DNA of 64,000 bases from Clostridia bacterium (GCA_017517135.1 JAFXAK010000016.1:21558-85557); one strand, 5' to 3'; positions 34,371-44,396 are shown, counted from the stretch's first letter. Made by a program: numbers and translations. Notes: generated from the sequence alone by a model not told the origin.

Positions 34371-37300
34371 ATGTTTAACGGCAGAAGGTATAACCAAAAC
34401 ATAGAGAAGCTCTGGGAGCTGAACGAAGAAAAATCTAATAATGCTATTGACAGTAAATCTGTTAATGACAGCCATTTTCAGAAAATCAATGATGCAGAAA
34501 ATCATACGAAGCTGATATTAAAAACCGGTCAGACGCAGTATGTGGATGGTATCAAACAGAATATTATTGATATAATCCGCTCATGGCTGCAGGAAGAAAA
34601 CAGCAAAATCTTTACTCTTTACGGAAAAATGGGTTCCGGCAAGAGCTTCTTTTCAGCCCGTCTGTATCAGGAAATCAGTGCTGATAAAAATCACTATGAT
34701 ACTGTGGTTTTTACCAGTCAGCAGCTCTACCGAGATACTGCAAATGTATATAACATGCTGATTTCCTTGGCACACCAGCTGTTTAACTCTGTTGAACACT
34801 GCAACACATATTTTTCCGAACACCATCTGCGAATTGATTCAATCGCTGACCTCACAGAGGATGTTTTAATCAATGCTTTTGAGGGAGCAGCTCTTCAGAA
34901 AACAGTATTTATAATCATCGACGGTCTGGATGAATATCCCCGTCAGGATTGTGAAATGTTTCTGGAAACTCTTGGTATGCTGCGTCAGCGGATTAATCCG
35001 CGTGTTAAAATATTTTTCTCATCACGCCCCGAAGCATATATAATATCACAGCTGCAAAATGATTACGGATACAGCTCATATCAAATTGAGCCGAATGATG
35101 AGCAGAGCCTCGCAGACTGCTCACGCTTTCTTGATGCCAAATGTACTAAAGCTGATATCCCGATGGATGAGGAGCTAAAGAGGGTACTGATTGAAAAAAG
35201 TGAATGCAGTCTGAAATATCTGGAATGCTTCTTCAATGACATTTCCTGCGGCTCCATTCAGGTCACTTCAGATTTTATTGAAAGCTTACCTATGGGCTTA
35301 TCAAATTATTACCGTGATCAGCTTGTGCGATACTTTGGCAATGAAGGTATCAGCTTCTATCAAACAAAAATAGTTCCGTTACTGGAGTTGCTGTGTGTGG
35401 CATGGCATCCGATTACTATTGAAGATGCGGCAGACATTCTTGGTTGCCGTGAATCCGACATCAACAGCATAATATCCCGTTCCGGAACATTGTTATGGCG
35501 CAACAACCGCTATGTAATGCTGTATCAGTCGGAATCTATCCGTGAGTTTTTAATAGATGAGCGCTATTGCCCGGAAAAATACCGTATAAGCAGAGATAAC
35601 GGCAATCAATACATATTGCATCGTCTGGAAGAAATGATGGACAACGGCGAGGACATAGAAAACAATATGTATTTGTTCAGGTGTGCCGTAGAACACATTA
35701 CCCAGCAGGATCGCATTACAAACACAGACCGGGCACTGCTGATACGAATAATCGCCTGCTTTTCCCTTAAAGCAGATATTATGTTCAACCTCAGCAGACG
35801 GATATTGGAAAAGAATGATCGCGAAATACAGGCCTTCTTCAGATATCTTATGGCAAATTCCGAAATATCACCGATTCTTCAGGATGCCTTTTGTATTCGC
35901 ATGATTGCCGCAGCAATAACCGAACAGCAGACGAAAAAGCTTCTTGATGTATTGGATATGCTGGAAGGCCCTGAAAAATTTGCGTTTTTAGTAAATTACG
36001 CTCGCGGCAGGATAGGCGAAACCCAAGGACATTTTGATGTTGCCTTAAAATACCTGAAGCTGGCTGATGCTTCGCTCGGAAACGATGAACACTCACAGTT
36101 CAGACATATCTATATTGAGGATGAGCTTTGTCGTGTATACCGACAAACAAACTGTATTACAGAAGAAGAAAATACACAGCGCCATATTATGAATATTTCT
36201 GCTTCCGAACAGCTTCTTCTGAAATATCAGAATAATGAAGGTCCTGAATACCTGATTATGATGCGAAATTTATTTGTATCATATGACCAGCTGGCACGGC
36301 TGTGCCTTAAGCTGGAAAAGCAGGCAGATCCTTCATTGCGCGAAAACTATGCAAATAAACTTCAGGCACTGCTGAAAACAGATATAATCGATTACAACAA
36401 GGCAGGATATTTCCTTCTGACTGCTGAAGTCTGCTGGCAAAAAGCGCTTAAGCTTACAAAAATTTGCCAGAAGCACGATACATGTTCCGATTCCCGGATT
36501 TACGATTTGCATTTTGCTTTTTATGCATTGGGAGAATTGTATTTCCGCAAAGATTTTCCTGCCTACAACCCCGTCAACGGTCTGCAATATTTTGAAGACG
36601 GTCTGTCTTCTATTATGGATATCGCCTTACAGCCGGAGTCTCATGTCAGATACATTAAAGTGCCCATAAAGCTTTACAAAAAGCTGACTTTGCTGTATAC
36701 AGAAATGGGCGAATACAGACAAGCAGAAAAATATCAAACAGAAAATACCAGACTGTGCGATCTGTATGCATTATACCATCCCAGTGTCAATGCCGCTTTC
36801 GAAAAATGCCTGTGCTATGAAGCAGCGGCAGATATAATAAAAGCAGAAAAGGGGATTTCTGCAGCAGAAAACAGCTATCTGGAGGCTGTTCAGCATTACC
36901 TTGAATGCGCCCAGAAATACAGCAACCTGTTTGTTCTGGATGCCCCCCGTATAGTTTATCATAAAATTGCCTTAGAATATAAAAAAATGGATAATCATCT
37001 GAAATCCATTGAATTCTCAAAGCTGGAGCTGGAGGAAACAAAGAAGCGCTACCAAAAAGATCAATCCGATAAGATGCTTTGGAATATGGGGATTCTTCAG
37101 GAGCATATTGCCCATGCATTACGAAAAACCGATCCGCAGGGCTCCGTCTCACAGCGCATAGAATTATTGGAGTCCTCTTTTGAGATTTATAATGAGCTGG
37201 CGGAGAAATATTCAGAAACAGAAAGATATTTTGTTTCTCCTTTTATAGTGCTTCCTCAATTGTTCTCTGATTATCTGGCTGCCCAAAAGTGTGATTCCGC

Positions 37301-38180
37301 GCTGAAATGCCTGGATAATGCCATTTTACTGGGTAAGCGAATAGCACCGGACACCCGATACTGTGATAATAGTCTGGATTTACCCATACAAATGTATTTT
37401 GCTGTCATGCAGCTTATCAACGATGAAGCAATTCATAAAAAATACCTTGATGCATGCAAGGAATATTTTACATTTGTGTCAACATATTGTCCTGCGGAGA
37501 AAATAGCAGCTGCAAAGTTTGAATTACTGCTGAATGATTGCCGGGTTATTATGAAAACAAGTGGTATTGAAGCAGCTGAGCCTTTGTTTGCAAACTATAT
37601 ACAGCAGGCTAAGGAATATGCCGAAAAATATCCGTCTCCGGAAAGCTACGAAAATATTGTTCGCGGATATATAACACTATATCAAGGATACTGGAAAGAC
37701 AACCAACAGGAAAAAGCTGGTCTTGCCCTGCAGAATACATTTATAACTCTGGAGCAAGGTATAAGACAGTGTCATAATTCTGTGGATATCCGAATTGTAC
37801 AATGTCAAACATATGGTACTTTGGCAAGTATTTACAGCAATAGCTCCGATATTAATCAGACAAACGATGCTATAGCTCTGTTTCTTATGCAGATTATGAA
37901 TTATATACAATTATACAATGATTCCGAAAATCCATCCGATAAAGATATTTTCAACAAATTGGTAATAGATGTTACTCATAACCTGATTGCTGTTCTGGAA
38001 AAACATGACAGTTTAATTGAGCTTTACAGAGCTTCTCCCGCTTGTTCTGAAGAAATACTGTTGGGTTATGTAAAAGTTATACTGGCAGCCTATACATATC
38101 TTGTTGCGCTGAATCAACCCGAAGCCCAGGGAAAGTTAGATTATTACCGGGATTTGCTGAATCAACTGAACAAGGAATAA
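34371..38180 (+). CDS. NACHT/STAND NTPase with TPR-like sensor region
   Basis: 1269 residues. Residues 1-60 have no known effector domain. The NACHT-type NTPase has Walker A GKMGSGKS (85-92), Walker B VFIIIDGLDEYP (179-190) and a sensor SSRPE (217-221). A winged-helix part follows at about 340-410 (HPITIEDAADILGC, YQSESIREFLIDE). From about 520 to the end the protein is all helices with TPR-like pairs (ALKYLKLADASLG, YRQAEKYQTENTRLCD), the expected ligand-sensing part. Proteins of this plan act as switch-type sensors, in bacteria often against phages (Avs, bNACHT). The effector may be the membrane protein encoded just before. A defence role is inferred. Confidence 0.8.
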   Translation: MFNGRRYNQNIEKLWELNEEKSNNAIDSKSVNDSHFQKINDAENHTKLILKTGQTQYVDGIKQNIIDIIRSWLQEENSKIFTLYGKMGSGKSFFSARLYQEISADKNHYDTVVFTSQQLYRDTANVYNMLISLAHQLFNSVEHCNTYFSEHHLRIDSIADLTEDVLINAFEGAALQKTVFIIIDGLDEYPRQDCEMFLETLGMLRQRINPRVKIFFSSRPEAYIISQLQNDYGYSSYQIEPNDEQSLADCSRFLDAKCTKADIPMDEELKRVLIEKSECSLKYLECFFNDISCGSIQVTSDFIESLPMGLSNYYRDQLVRYFGNEGISFYQTKIVPLLELLCVAWHPITIEDAADILGCRESDINSIISRSGTLLWRNNRYVMLYQSESIREFLIDERYCPEKYRISRDNGNQYILHRLEEMMDNGEDIENNMYLFRCAVEHITQQDRITNTDRALLIRIIACFSLKADIMFNLSRRILEKNDREIQAFFRYLMANSEISPILQDAFCIRMIAAAITEQQTKKLLDVLDMLEGPEKFAFLVNYARGRIGETQGHFDVALKYLKLADASLGNDEHSQFRHIYIEDELCRVYRQTNCITEEENTQRHIMNISASEQLLLKYQNNEGPEYLIMMRNLFVSYDQLARLCLKLEKQADPSLRENYANKLQALLKTDIIDYNKAGYFLLTAEVCWQKALKLTKICQKHDTCSDSRIYDLHFAFYALGELYFRKDFPAYNPVNGLQYFEDGLSSIMDIALQPESHVRYIKVPIKLYKKLTLLYTEMGEYRQAEKYQTENTRLCDLYALYHPSVNAAFEKCLCYEAAADIIKAEKGISAAENSYLEAVQHYLECAQKYSNLFVLDAPRIVYHKIALEYKKMDNHLKSIEFSKLELEETKKRYQKDQSDKMLWNMGILQEHIAHALRKTDPQGSVSQRIELLESSFEIYNELAEKYSETERYFVSPFIVLPQLFSDYLAAQKCDSALKCLDNAILLGKRIAPDTRYCDNSLDLPIQMYFAVMQLINDEAIHKKYLDACKEYFTFVSTYCPAEKIAAAKFELLLNDCRVIMKTSGIEAAEPLFANYIQQAKEYAEKYPSPESYENIVRGYITLYQGYWKDNQQEKAGLALQNTFITLEQGIRQCHNSVDIRIVQCQTYGTLASIYSNSSDINQTNDAIALFLMQIMNYIQLYNDSENPSDKDIFNKLVIDVTHNLIAVLEKHDSLIELYRASPACSEEILLGYVKVILAAYTYLVALNQPEAQGKLDYYRDLLNQLNKE

Positions 38181-38188
38181 AAAAAATA

Positions 38189-38216
38189 TTTACTAAACAT
38201 TTTTTTGTGTTATAAT
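38189..38216 (+). promoter_or_regulatory. Promoter of the sugar symporter gene
   Basis: TTTACT (38189-38194), 16-bp spacer, TATAAT (38211-38216). It starts right after the STAND stop codon; no terminator hairpin lies between. Confidence 0.65.
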
Positions 38217-38257
38217 GTTTTTATCACTATTCTTTACTGAAAGGATGTCTTTTTCTT

Positions 38258-39769
38258 ATGGCTAAGGAAACGAAAAAAAGAGCCGGTTATGTTGTGCCGC
38301 AGAAAGAACTTAATATGTTCGCAATAGGTGCAATGGGCCAGGGTATGATTTATGCAATGATGTCAAGCTACATAAGCGACTATTATGTAAATGTGCTTCA
38401 GCTTCCGCTTATGTTCGTGCTTCTTCTTATGCTCTTTGCCCGTCTGTGGGATGCCATAAACGATCCTCTTATGGGCATAATTGCAGACAAGAGAAACTCA
38501 AAAAGAGGCAAGCTCAAGCCCTACATAATTTATGCTGTAGCCCCCATTGCGGTGCTTACCGTTCTTATGTATTCAAGTCCTGATTTACCGCAGAAATCTC
38601 TTATGATATATGCAGCTGTTGTTTATATCCTCTGGGGTATGGCATATACGCTTGCCGATGTTCCTTTCTGGGGTATTCCCAATCTTATGACACCTCACGC
38701 AGAGGAAAGAGGTCATGTTATTTCGCACACAAAAACACTCAACAGCATAGGCTCTGCCGTTCCCGAGGTGCTTTTCCTCGTTGCAGGTCTTGCGCTCCCC
38801 CTTGTTATTGACACTTCTGACGCTATCGCCTACAACAAAACAAAATACCTTGTAATTGCTATAGCAACCGTTGTTATAGGTATAATTATGTACGGTAACT
38901 GCTATTTCCATGTAAAGGAAAGAGTTATCATTCCTCCCAAAACAAGACAGCCCGGTGAGCCCTCCACACTTGCAAGAATATTCAAGTGCAAGCCCCTTAT
39001 GCTTGTTGTTGCTATGGGTATTCTCTCCAGCGGAAGATATATGGTACAGGCTGCCGCAATCCATGTTGCAAGATATGCCTTCTACATAGGTCCCGAGCTT
39101 ACTCCCGATATGTCAATAGCAGAGAGAACCGCAAATATTGATGCTTCCGTTTCAATGGTTAAAACAATTTTCCAGGTATGTGCAATAGTCGGTATGTTCG
39201 GTGCTGTTCTCTTTATGCCCAAGCTTATGAAAAAGTTTGACTATAAGAAAATAGTTATCACAACCTGTCTTTTAGGCTTCGTTGCAAGCATATTCACAAC
39301 CGTTATCGGCTGGTTTACTCTCAACCTCTATGCTTGTATACCCTTTATAATCATCTCCTGTATTCCTCTCGGTGTTATAAATGTTATCACAAACGCTATG
39401 ATTTGTGACTGCCTTGACTTCGTTGAGCTTACAACAGGCTTCAGAGACAACGGACTGGGTGCTGCCTGCAACGGCTTTATAAATAAGCTGGGTAATGCAC
39501 TCGCAACAAGCGGTATCATTGTTATGTATATGTTCATAGGACTTAACCCCGAAAATATGTTAAGCTCCACCGCTATCGTTGCCGCAACTGACCTTACCGC
39601 AACTCAGAATTTTGCTATGTTCTCACTCGTTTCAATTGTTCCCGGTATCAGTATGCTCCTTTGCTCAATTCCTATGTTCTTCTATAAGATTTCAGGCAAG
39701 GAAAAGGAAAGAATCGTAAATGAGCTTGCAGCAAAAAGAGCTGAACAGGGTATCACAGTAGCAGAATAA
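38258..39769 (+). CDS. GPH-type (MelB-like) sugar:cation symporter
   Basis: 503 residues, twelve predicted membrane helices, normal size. The family marks are in place: DAINDPLMGIIADK after helix 2 with its conserved Asp pair, RGKLKPYI, and LADVPFWGIPNLMT in the helix 4-5 region. Such carriers take up glycosides, pentosides or hexuronides with Na+ or H+. The sugar cannot be told, as no glycosidase gene adjoins. Its own promoter separates it from the STAND operon. The C-terminus (residues about 480-503) is cytoplasmic and charged. Confidence 0.87.
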   Translation: MAKETKKRAGYVVPQKELNMFAIGAMGQGMIYAMMSSYISDYYVNVLQLPLMFVLLLMLFARLWDAINDPLMGIIADKRNSKRGKLKPYIIYAVAPIAVLTVLMYSSPDLPQKSLMIYAAVVYILWGMAYTLADVPFWGIPNLMTPHAEERGHVISHTKTLNSIGSAVPEVLFLVAGLALPLVIDTSDAIAYNKTKYLVIAIATVVIGIIMYGNCYFHVKERVIIPPKTRQPGEPSTLARIFKCKPLMLVVAMGILSSGRYMVQAAAIHVARYAFYIGPELTPDMSIAERTANIDASVSMVKTIFQVCAIVGMFGAVLFMPKLMKKFDYKKIVITTCLLGFVASIFTTVIGWFTLNLYACIPFIIISCIPLGVINVITNAMICDCLDFVELTTGFRDNGLGAACNGFINKLGNALATSGIIVMYMFIGLNPENMLSSTAIVAATDLTATQNFAMFSLVSIVPGISMLLCSIPMFFYKISGKEKERIVNELAAKRAEQGITVAE

Positions 39770-39772
39770 TTT

Positions 39773-40267
39773 TCAATGCATATTGAACTCTAACACATAC
39801 ACCGCCCCGAATTCCGACGAGAAGGCACGGGCGGTGTAGTCTGTTTTTTCTGAAACGGACACAAAATCCGTAAACAGCACACCATCGGCAAATAATCCGG
39901 TTTCATCAATAAGCCCCTCCCGTTCCTTTTCTGATACAAAAATCCGTGTCAGCTCCTCGCAGAAGGTTTCATACTCCGAAACGGTGCTTTCGTCTGCCGT
40001 ACTCCATACTGCGGCACTTATGCGGATAACATTCAGATTACTGTCCTCCTTTACGGTCAGCAGAACATCGTTTTCCGAACGGAAGGAATAGTATATATAG
40101 TAAACAGCATCCGAATAAAAAATATCCTCATAGGAAAAAAAATATTTTTCGTCTGCATTTTCAAGGCGGATTTTAAGCTCCGAAAGATCAAATCTCTCCT
40201 CTTTTTTACAGCCGGAAACAGAAATAATAAGCATAAAACACAGCAAAATCGACAAAAATCTTTTCAT
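39773..40267 (-). CDS. Small lipoprotein of unknown function
   Basis: 164 residues from the ATG at 40267 (AAAGGAAA upstream). Signal peptide with a lipobox ISVSGC, so Cys about 20 should carry the lipid and the protein sits on the outer face of the membrane. The mature part is beta-rich and acidic, without a known domain. It is divergent from the adaptor-like gene and ends almost flush with the symporter stop (three bases apart). No function is proposed. Confidence 0.7.
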   Translation of the reverse strand: MKRFLSILLCFMLIISVSGCKKEERFDLSELKIRLENADEKYFFSYEDIFYSDAVYYIYYSFRSENDVLLTVKEDSNLNVIRISAAVWSTADESTVSEYETFCEELTRIFVSEKEREGLIDETGLFADGVLFTDFVSVSEKTDYTARAFSSEFGAVYVLEFNMH

Positions 40268-40334
40268 TTTTATTTTCCTTTCAAAAAACTGAGAAAATTT
40301 TTCAAAGCATATTCCATAATTCAAATTTATGCAT

Positions 40335-40366
40335 TATAATAAAGATAAAGACCTGACAAAGGAGGT
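40335..40366 (+). promoter_or_regulatory. -10 box and strong SD of the adaptor gene
   Basis: TATAAT at 40335-40340 (-35 weak, TTCCAT at 40312) and AAAGGAGG at about 40359-40366 before the ATG at 40373. Confidence 0.5.
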
Positions 40367-40372
40367 ATTGAA

Positions 40373-41308
40373 ATGGATAAAAATAATTTTGATAAAAATG
40401 ATTATCCCGATATATCGGGGATTTTCGATATAGATGAAAGCACACTTCCGAAAGAGCTGATAGTAACAGAAAAACAAAAAAAAGACCGCCGCAGAAAGCC
40501 TATTCTCATTTCCGAGGACAAGGAAAAGCAGTTTGAAAAGGAAAGAGAAAAGCAGTTAAAGGCCGCATAGAAAAAACAGAGAAAAAAAGAACAGACAAAA
40601 AAGAAAATCAAAAAGACGGGAATTGCCTCATTAATCGGTGTACTTATCATTCTTGCGGCCGTTTTCTCGCTGAAAAGCTTTATAGACACCAAAAAAGCTC
40701 CCGATGTAATGCTAAGTACCGCTCAGACAGGAGAAATATCTGTCTCACATCTCTCCCACGCGCTTATGCTTCTCTCCGACACAGGCTCTCTTTATGCCGC
40801 ATTTGTTGACAACGATTTCGACCTGCACTCGATTGAAAACGGACTTTCGGCAATAATCACAAGTGCGGATGAACGCCAATTCGTAGCCCATATTCAGGCA
40901 ATACGCTCCGAGGAGCCGGGCAGCGAAATCACCTCAAGAATACAGGCTATGCTGCCCAACGGCATATATTCCTCTGCCTCAAACTATGTTATTTATGCAG
41001 TCCCCACACAGAGCATCACGGGAATGAACGAAAACGATACCGTAACGGTTGAAACCGTCATAGACTATGCAACAAATGCTCTGATAATCCCCTCTGCCGC
41101 CCTTTTTTCGGACGAAAACGGTGACTTCGTGTGGAAATATTCCTCCCTTACAAAGAGGATAAAAAAGGTGTATGTAACAGCAGGAATAAACAACGGGGCA
41201 AATGTGCAGATTACCGAGGGATTAAAGAAAAACGATTCGGTTGTATATCCTGAAAATATTGAAGCTGCTACCCTTTCGGATAATCAGAAGGTAAATATAG
41301 TACAATAA
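40373..41308 (+). pseudogene. Membrane-anchored adaptor-like protein with in-frame TAG
   Basis: One continuous frame of 312 codons broken only by TAG at 40568-40570 (codon 66). Before it: an acidic N-terminus, then a very Lys/Arg-rich stretch. After it, in the same frame, KKQRKKEQTKKK continues the basic stretch, followed by a membrane helix (GIASLIGVLIILAAVFS) and an outer domain with VYVTAGINNGANVQITEGL and NDSVVYP, similar to the end of HlyD/RND-type membrane-fusion proteins. No start with a ribosome site exists after the TAG. A CAG-to-TAG change would explain it, giving Gln in a QKKQRKKEQ context. Dead gene, or read through; see findings. Confidence 0.7.
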
Positions 41309-41386
41309 GTATGCGGGTTGTAAAAAGCTTTCGTTTTTTCAGCCCCATTTTTTCTTTTTAAAACAGGCTGAAATATATTTTATTTA

Positions 41387-41415
41387 TTGCATTTATTTTT
41401 ATTTTGTGTTAGAAT
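41387..41415 (+). promoter_or_regulatory. Promoter of the dockerin/Cys-repeat gene
   Basis: TTGCAT (41387-41392), 17-bp spacer, TAGAAT (41410-41415). Confidence 0.7.
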
Positions 41416-41459
41416 ATAAAAGTATATTTGTATCTTCAGGACTCTTTAGGAGGATTTTT

Positions 41460-44384
41460 ATGAAAAAGCTTTTATTTTCACTGATTTTATGCCTTGTTAC
41501 GCTTATCGGCTTGTGTGCTTTTGCATCTGCCGAAGAGATTGACCTCGGCGGATATGAAATAGCTGAAAGCAAGGAGCATTGCTCAGGTATGGGGGATGTA
41601 AATTCCGACGGAACGGTCACCTCTGCTGATGCAAGACTTATTCTGCGTCAGGCGGTAGCGCTCGAACGCTTCACTTCCGAGCAAAAGGCGGTTGCCGACC
41701 TCAACGGTGATGCTATAATAAATTCCGCAGATGCAAGACTTGCATTGAGACTTGCAGTAAAGCTTGACGAGCAGCCTCCTCATTCAACCGAAAATGTTGT
41801 GCTTTCGGAAGCTACCTGCTCAGCTAAGGGCATTGTAGGTCAGATCTGCAAGGCATGCAATAAAGTAGTCACCTATTCACAGACAAGCGTTTCGGGACAT
41901 ATTGTCGGCAACTGGGTAACGGTAAAGCAGGCAACCTGCTCAGAAAACGGTCTGAAGCAGAAGATATGCACAATATGCGGTAAGGTGCTTGAAGAAAAGG
42001 AAACAACAGCATCACACACCTTCGTATATGAAGACGGCTTCAAGGGTGCGGACTGTATGAAGGTTTTAACTGTAAAACAGACCTGTACACAGTGCGGTGT
42101 CACACAGAGCAAAATTGTTAACCCCATAGGAAAGCACTCCTTCGCATGGGTAACAACCAAGCCCGCTACCTGCTCAAAGCCCGGACTTGCCGAATACAAA
42201 TGTACCGTCTGCGGTGACACGGGTAACGGTCAGACAAAGACTGTCAACTGTTCGGGGGTCAAGATTGAGCAGACAGTAAAGGCTCCCACATGTACAGAAA
42301 ACGGTATTTCTGCAAAGGTTTGCTATGTATGCGGTGAACAATCGGACGAAAAGGTATTGCCCGCAACAGAGCATGAATATAACTACAATATCAAAAAAGT
42401 GGTAAAGGAACCTACCCACCTTGAAACAGGTACTGCCAAGGTAAGCTGTAAGAAATGCGGTGCTACAAAGGAAATTGAAATAGAAAAGCTCAATCACACC
42501 GCAGAGGATACGGGTGTTATCATAAAGGCTCCCACCTGTTCAAAAGAGGGTATCAAACAGGTTAAGTGTAAATACTGCGGAATTGTTGAAGAAGCTATCC
42601 CCGCAACAGGTGAACATATAAAGAGTGAAGCCAAGAAAACCGTAAAGGCGGCTACCTGTACATCAAACGAGCTTATCTCATACTATTGCACGGTATGCGG
42701 CAATTATGAGGGTATATATGAGCCCACGGAGCTTAAGGACACAAAGCTTCCCCACACTCCCGCAAGCAAATGGACTCAGACAAAGGCTCCCACCTGTTCA
42801 AAGGAAGGCACAAAGGTTAAATACTGTACTGTATGTAACGAGATTGCACTCACCGAAAAGGTTGCAAAAACCGCACATACACCTGCAGAAAAATGGGTTG
42901 AAACAAAAACTGCAACCTGCTCAGTTGCGGGTGAAAAGGTTAAATACTGTACTGTCTGCAACCGGGTAGCACAGAGAGCTGCTACAGAAAAAACAGCTCA
43001 CTCTCCCGCAACCTACTGGTCAGTTATCAAAGAGGCTACCTGCTCGGCTGAGGGCACAATGGCTAAGCTTTGCACAAACTGTAAAGCACCTACAAGCACA
43101 AAAGCCATCCCGATGACCTCACACACTCCCGGCAGCTGGAAAACAATTACTCCCGCAACCTGCATAAAAGAGGGTGTTAAAGCAAGACTTTGTGCTGTTT
43201 GCTCAGCTCAGATTGAAACAGCTTCAATCAAGAAGGCTGCTCACACTCCCGGTGCTTGGGTAACAACAAAGGAAGCTACCTGTACAAAAGAGGGTACAAA
43301 AATAAGACTCTGTTCAATCTGTAATGTTCAGACCGACAGCGGTATTGTTCCCACAAATGATAATCACTCCCCCTCAAACAAATGGACAGTTATAACCGAG
43401 CCCACATGTGTAAAAGCAGGTCTCAAGGCTAAGCTTTGCACGGCTTGCTCCGCTCAGGTTGAAACAGATACTATAGAAAAAACAACAACACATACACCCG
43501 CAGACCAATGGACAACCGTTAAAGCGGCAACCTGCTCGGCTGAAGGTGTCAAGGTCATAAAATGTGTACACTGCTCGGCTAACCTGCAGACCGCAGCCAT
43601 TAAAAAGCTTGACCACACTCCCGGCTCCTGGCAGACCAACAAACAGCCTACCTGTTCAAAGCCGGGTGAAAAGATAAAGCTGTGCACGGTATGTAAGAGC
43701 ATAGCTGCAACACAGACAATCCCCGCAACAGGTAATCATACATACGGCGGATCATGGATAACAACAGAGCACGCAACCTGTGTTTCTGAGGGTGAGGCAA
43801 GAAGATACTGTTCTAATGCAGACTGCAATGCATACGAGACAAAGGCACTTGCAAAGAATTCTTCAAACCATGTTTCTCAGGAAACATACATAAAGAATGC
43901 AAAAGAGACCTCCTGTAAGGAAGCAGGCTACACGGGTGATGTTTATTACAAGTGCTGTGACAATCTCAAGGAAAGCGGCAAGCCCATCACAAAGCTTGAC
44001 CATAGCCCCGGTGAGTTAATCCTTGAAAGCTTCGGCACGGTAAACGAAGACGGTACTGTTTCAGCAGGTAAAAAGTGCATAAGATGTACCGTATGCTCTG
44101 AAATCGTCTACAGCGAGGACTTTGAAAAGCTTGTTGTTATCGACACAGCTTCTCTGTTCAAGGCATTGCCCGACAGCTCACTCACAAACGATGAGGATGC
44201 AATACTCTACTTTGAAATCAACGGCGAAGCAGGACAGACCTATGAGGTATCCTATGTATACGACTCACTTGATGCTCCCGTTATATTTGAAGCACAAAGC
44301 GGCACGGTATATTCAATAGACCTCTCTCTGATTCCCGCAGATGCGGTCATCTACCTTGCTGTTGCAACACAATACACTGAATAA
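41460..44384 (+). CDS. Secreted dockerin protein with about 18 Cys-rich repeats
   Basis: 974 residues, start after AGGAGG. Signal peptide 1-23. Residues 45-100 form a type I dockerin: GDVNSDGTVTSADARLILR and DLNGDAIINSADARLALR, both with Ca-binding Asp/Asn. From 110 to about 880 run some 18 tandem units of about 40-55 residues, each built as (A/P)TC-(S/T)-x-x-G ... CxxC ... H(T/S)P, for example ATCSVAGEKVKYCTVC. Three Cys and one His per unit could bind zinc or form disulfides. A beta domain ends the protein. Dockerins normally bind cohesins; no cohesin or cellulosome gene is nearby. Adhesion or surface display is inferred. Confidence 0.8.
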   Translation: MKKLLFSLILCLVTLIGLCAFASAEEIDLGGYEIAESKEHCSGMGDVNSDGTVTSADARLILRQAVALERFTSEQKAVADLNGDAIINSADARLALRLAVKLDEQPPHSTENVVLSEATCSAKGIVGQICKACNKVVTYSQTSVSGHIVGNWVTVKQATCSENGLKQKICTICGKVLEEKETTASHTFVYEDGFKGADCMKVLTVKQTCTQCGVTQSKIVNPIGKHSFAWVTTKPATCSKPGLAEYKCTVCGDTGNGQTKTVNCSGVKIEQTVKAPTCTENGISAKVCYVCGEQSDEKVLPATEHEYNYNIKKVVKEPTHLETGTAKVSCKKCGATKEIEIEKLNHTAEDTGVIIKAPTCSKEGIKQVKCKYCGIVEEAIPATGEHIKSEAKKTVKAATCTSNELISYYCTVCGNYEGIYEPTELKDTKLPHTPASKWTQTKAPTCSKEGTKVKYCTVCNEIALTEKVAKTAHTPAEKWVETKTATCSVAGEKVKYCTVCNRVAQRAATEKTAHSPATYWSVIKEATCSAEGTMAKLCTNCKAPTSTKAIPMTSHTPGSWKTITPATCIKEGVKARLCAVCSAQIETASIKKAAHTPGAWVTTKEATCTKEGTKIRLCSICNVQTDSGIVPTNDNHSPSNKWTVITEPTCVKAGLKAKLCTACSAQVETDTIEKTTTHTPADQWTTVKAATCSAEGVKVIKCVHCSANLQTAAIKKLDHTPGSWQTNKQPTCSKPGEKIKLCTVCKSIAATQTIPATGNHTYGGSWITTEHATCVSEGEARRYCSNADCNAYETKALAKNSSNHVSQETYIKNAKETSCKEAGYTGDVYYKCCDNLKESGKPITKLDHSPGELILESFGTVNEDGTVSAGKKCIRCTVCSEIVYSEDFEKLVVIDTASLFKALPDSSLTNDEDAILYFEINGEAGQTYEVSYVYDSLDAPVIFEAQSGTVYSIDLSLIPADAVIYLAVATQYTE

Positions 44385-44396
44385 ATATACAACATG

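Noticed and set aside
40568-40570. Pyrrolysine insertion at the TAG
   Set aside because: No pyl genes in the window and the residue lies in a low-complexity Lys-rich stretch, not an active site; Gln or a nonsense mutation is more likely.
40709-41308. Separate gene starting at the ATG at 40709
   Set aside because: No ribosome-binding site, and the membrane helix needed by the domain lies upstream in the same frame, continuous with the part before the TAG.
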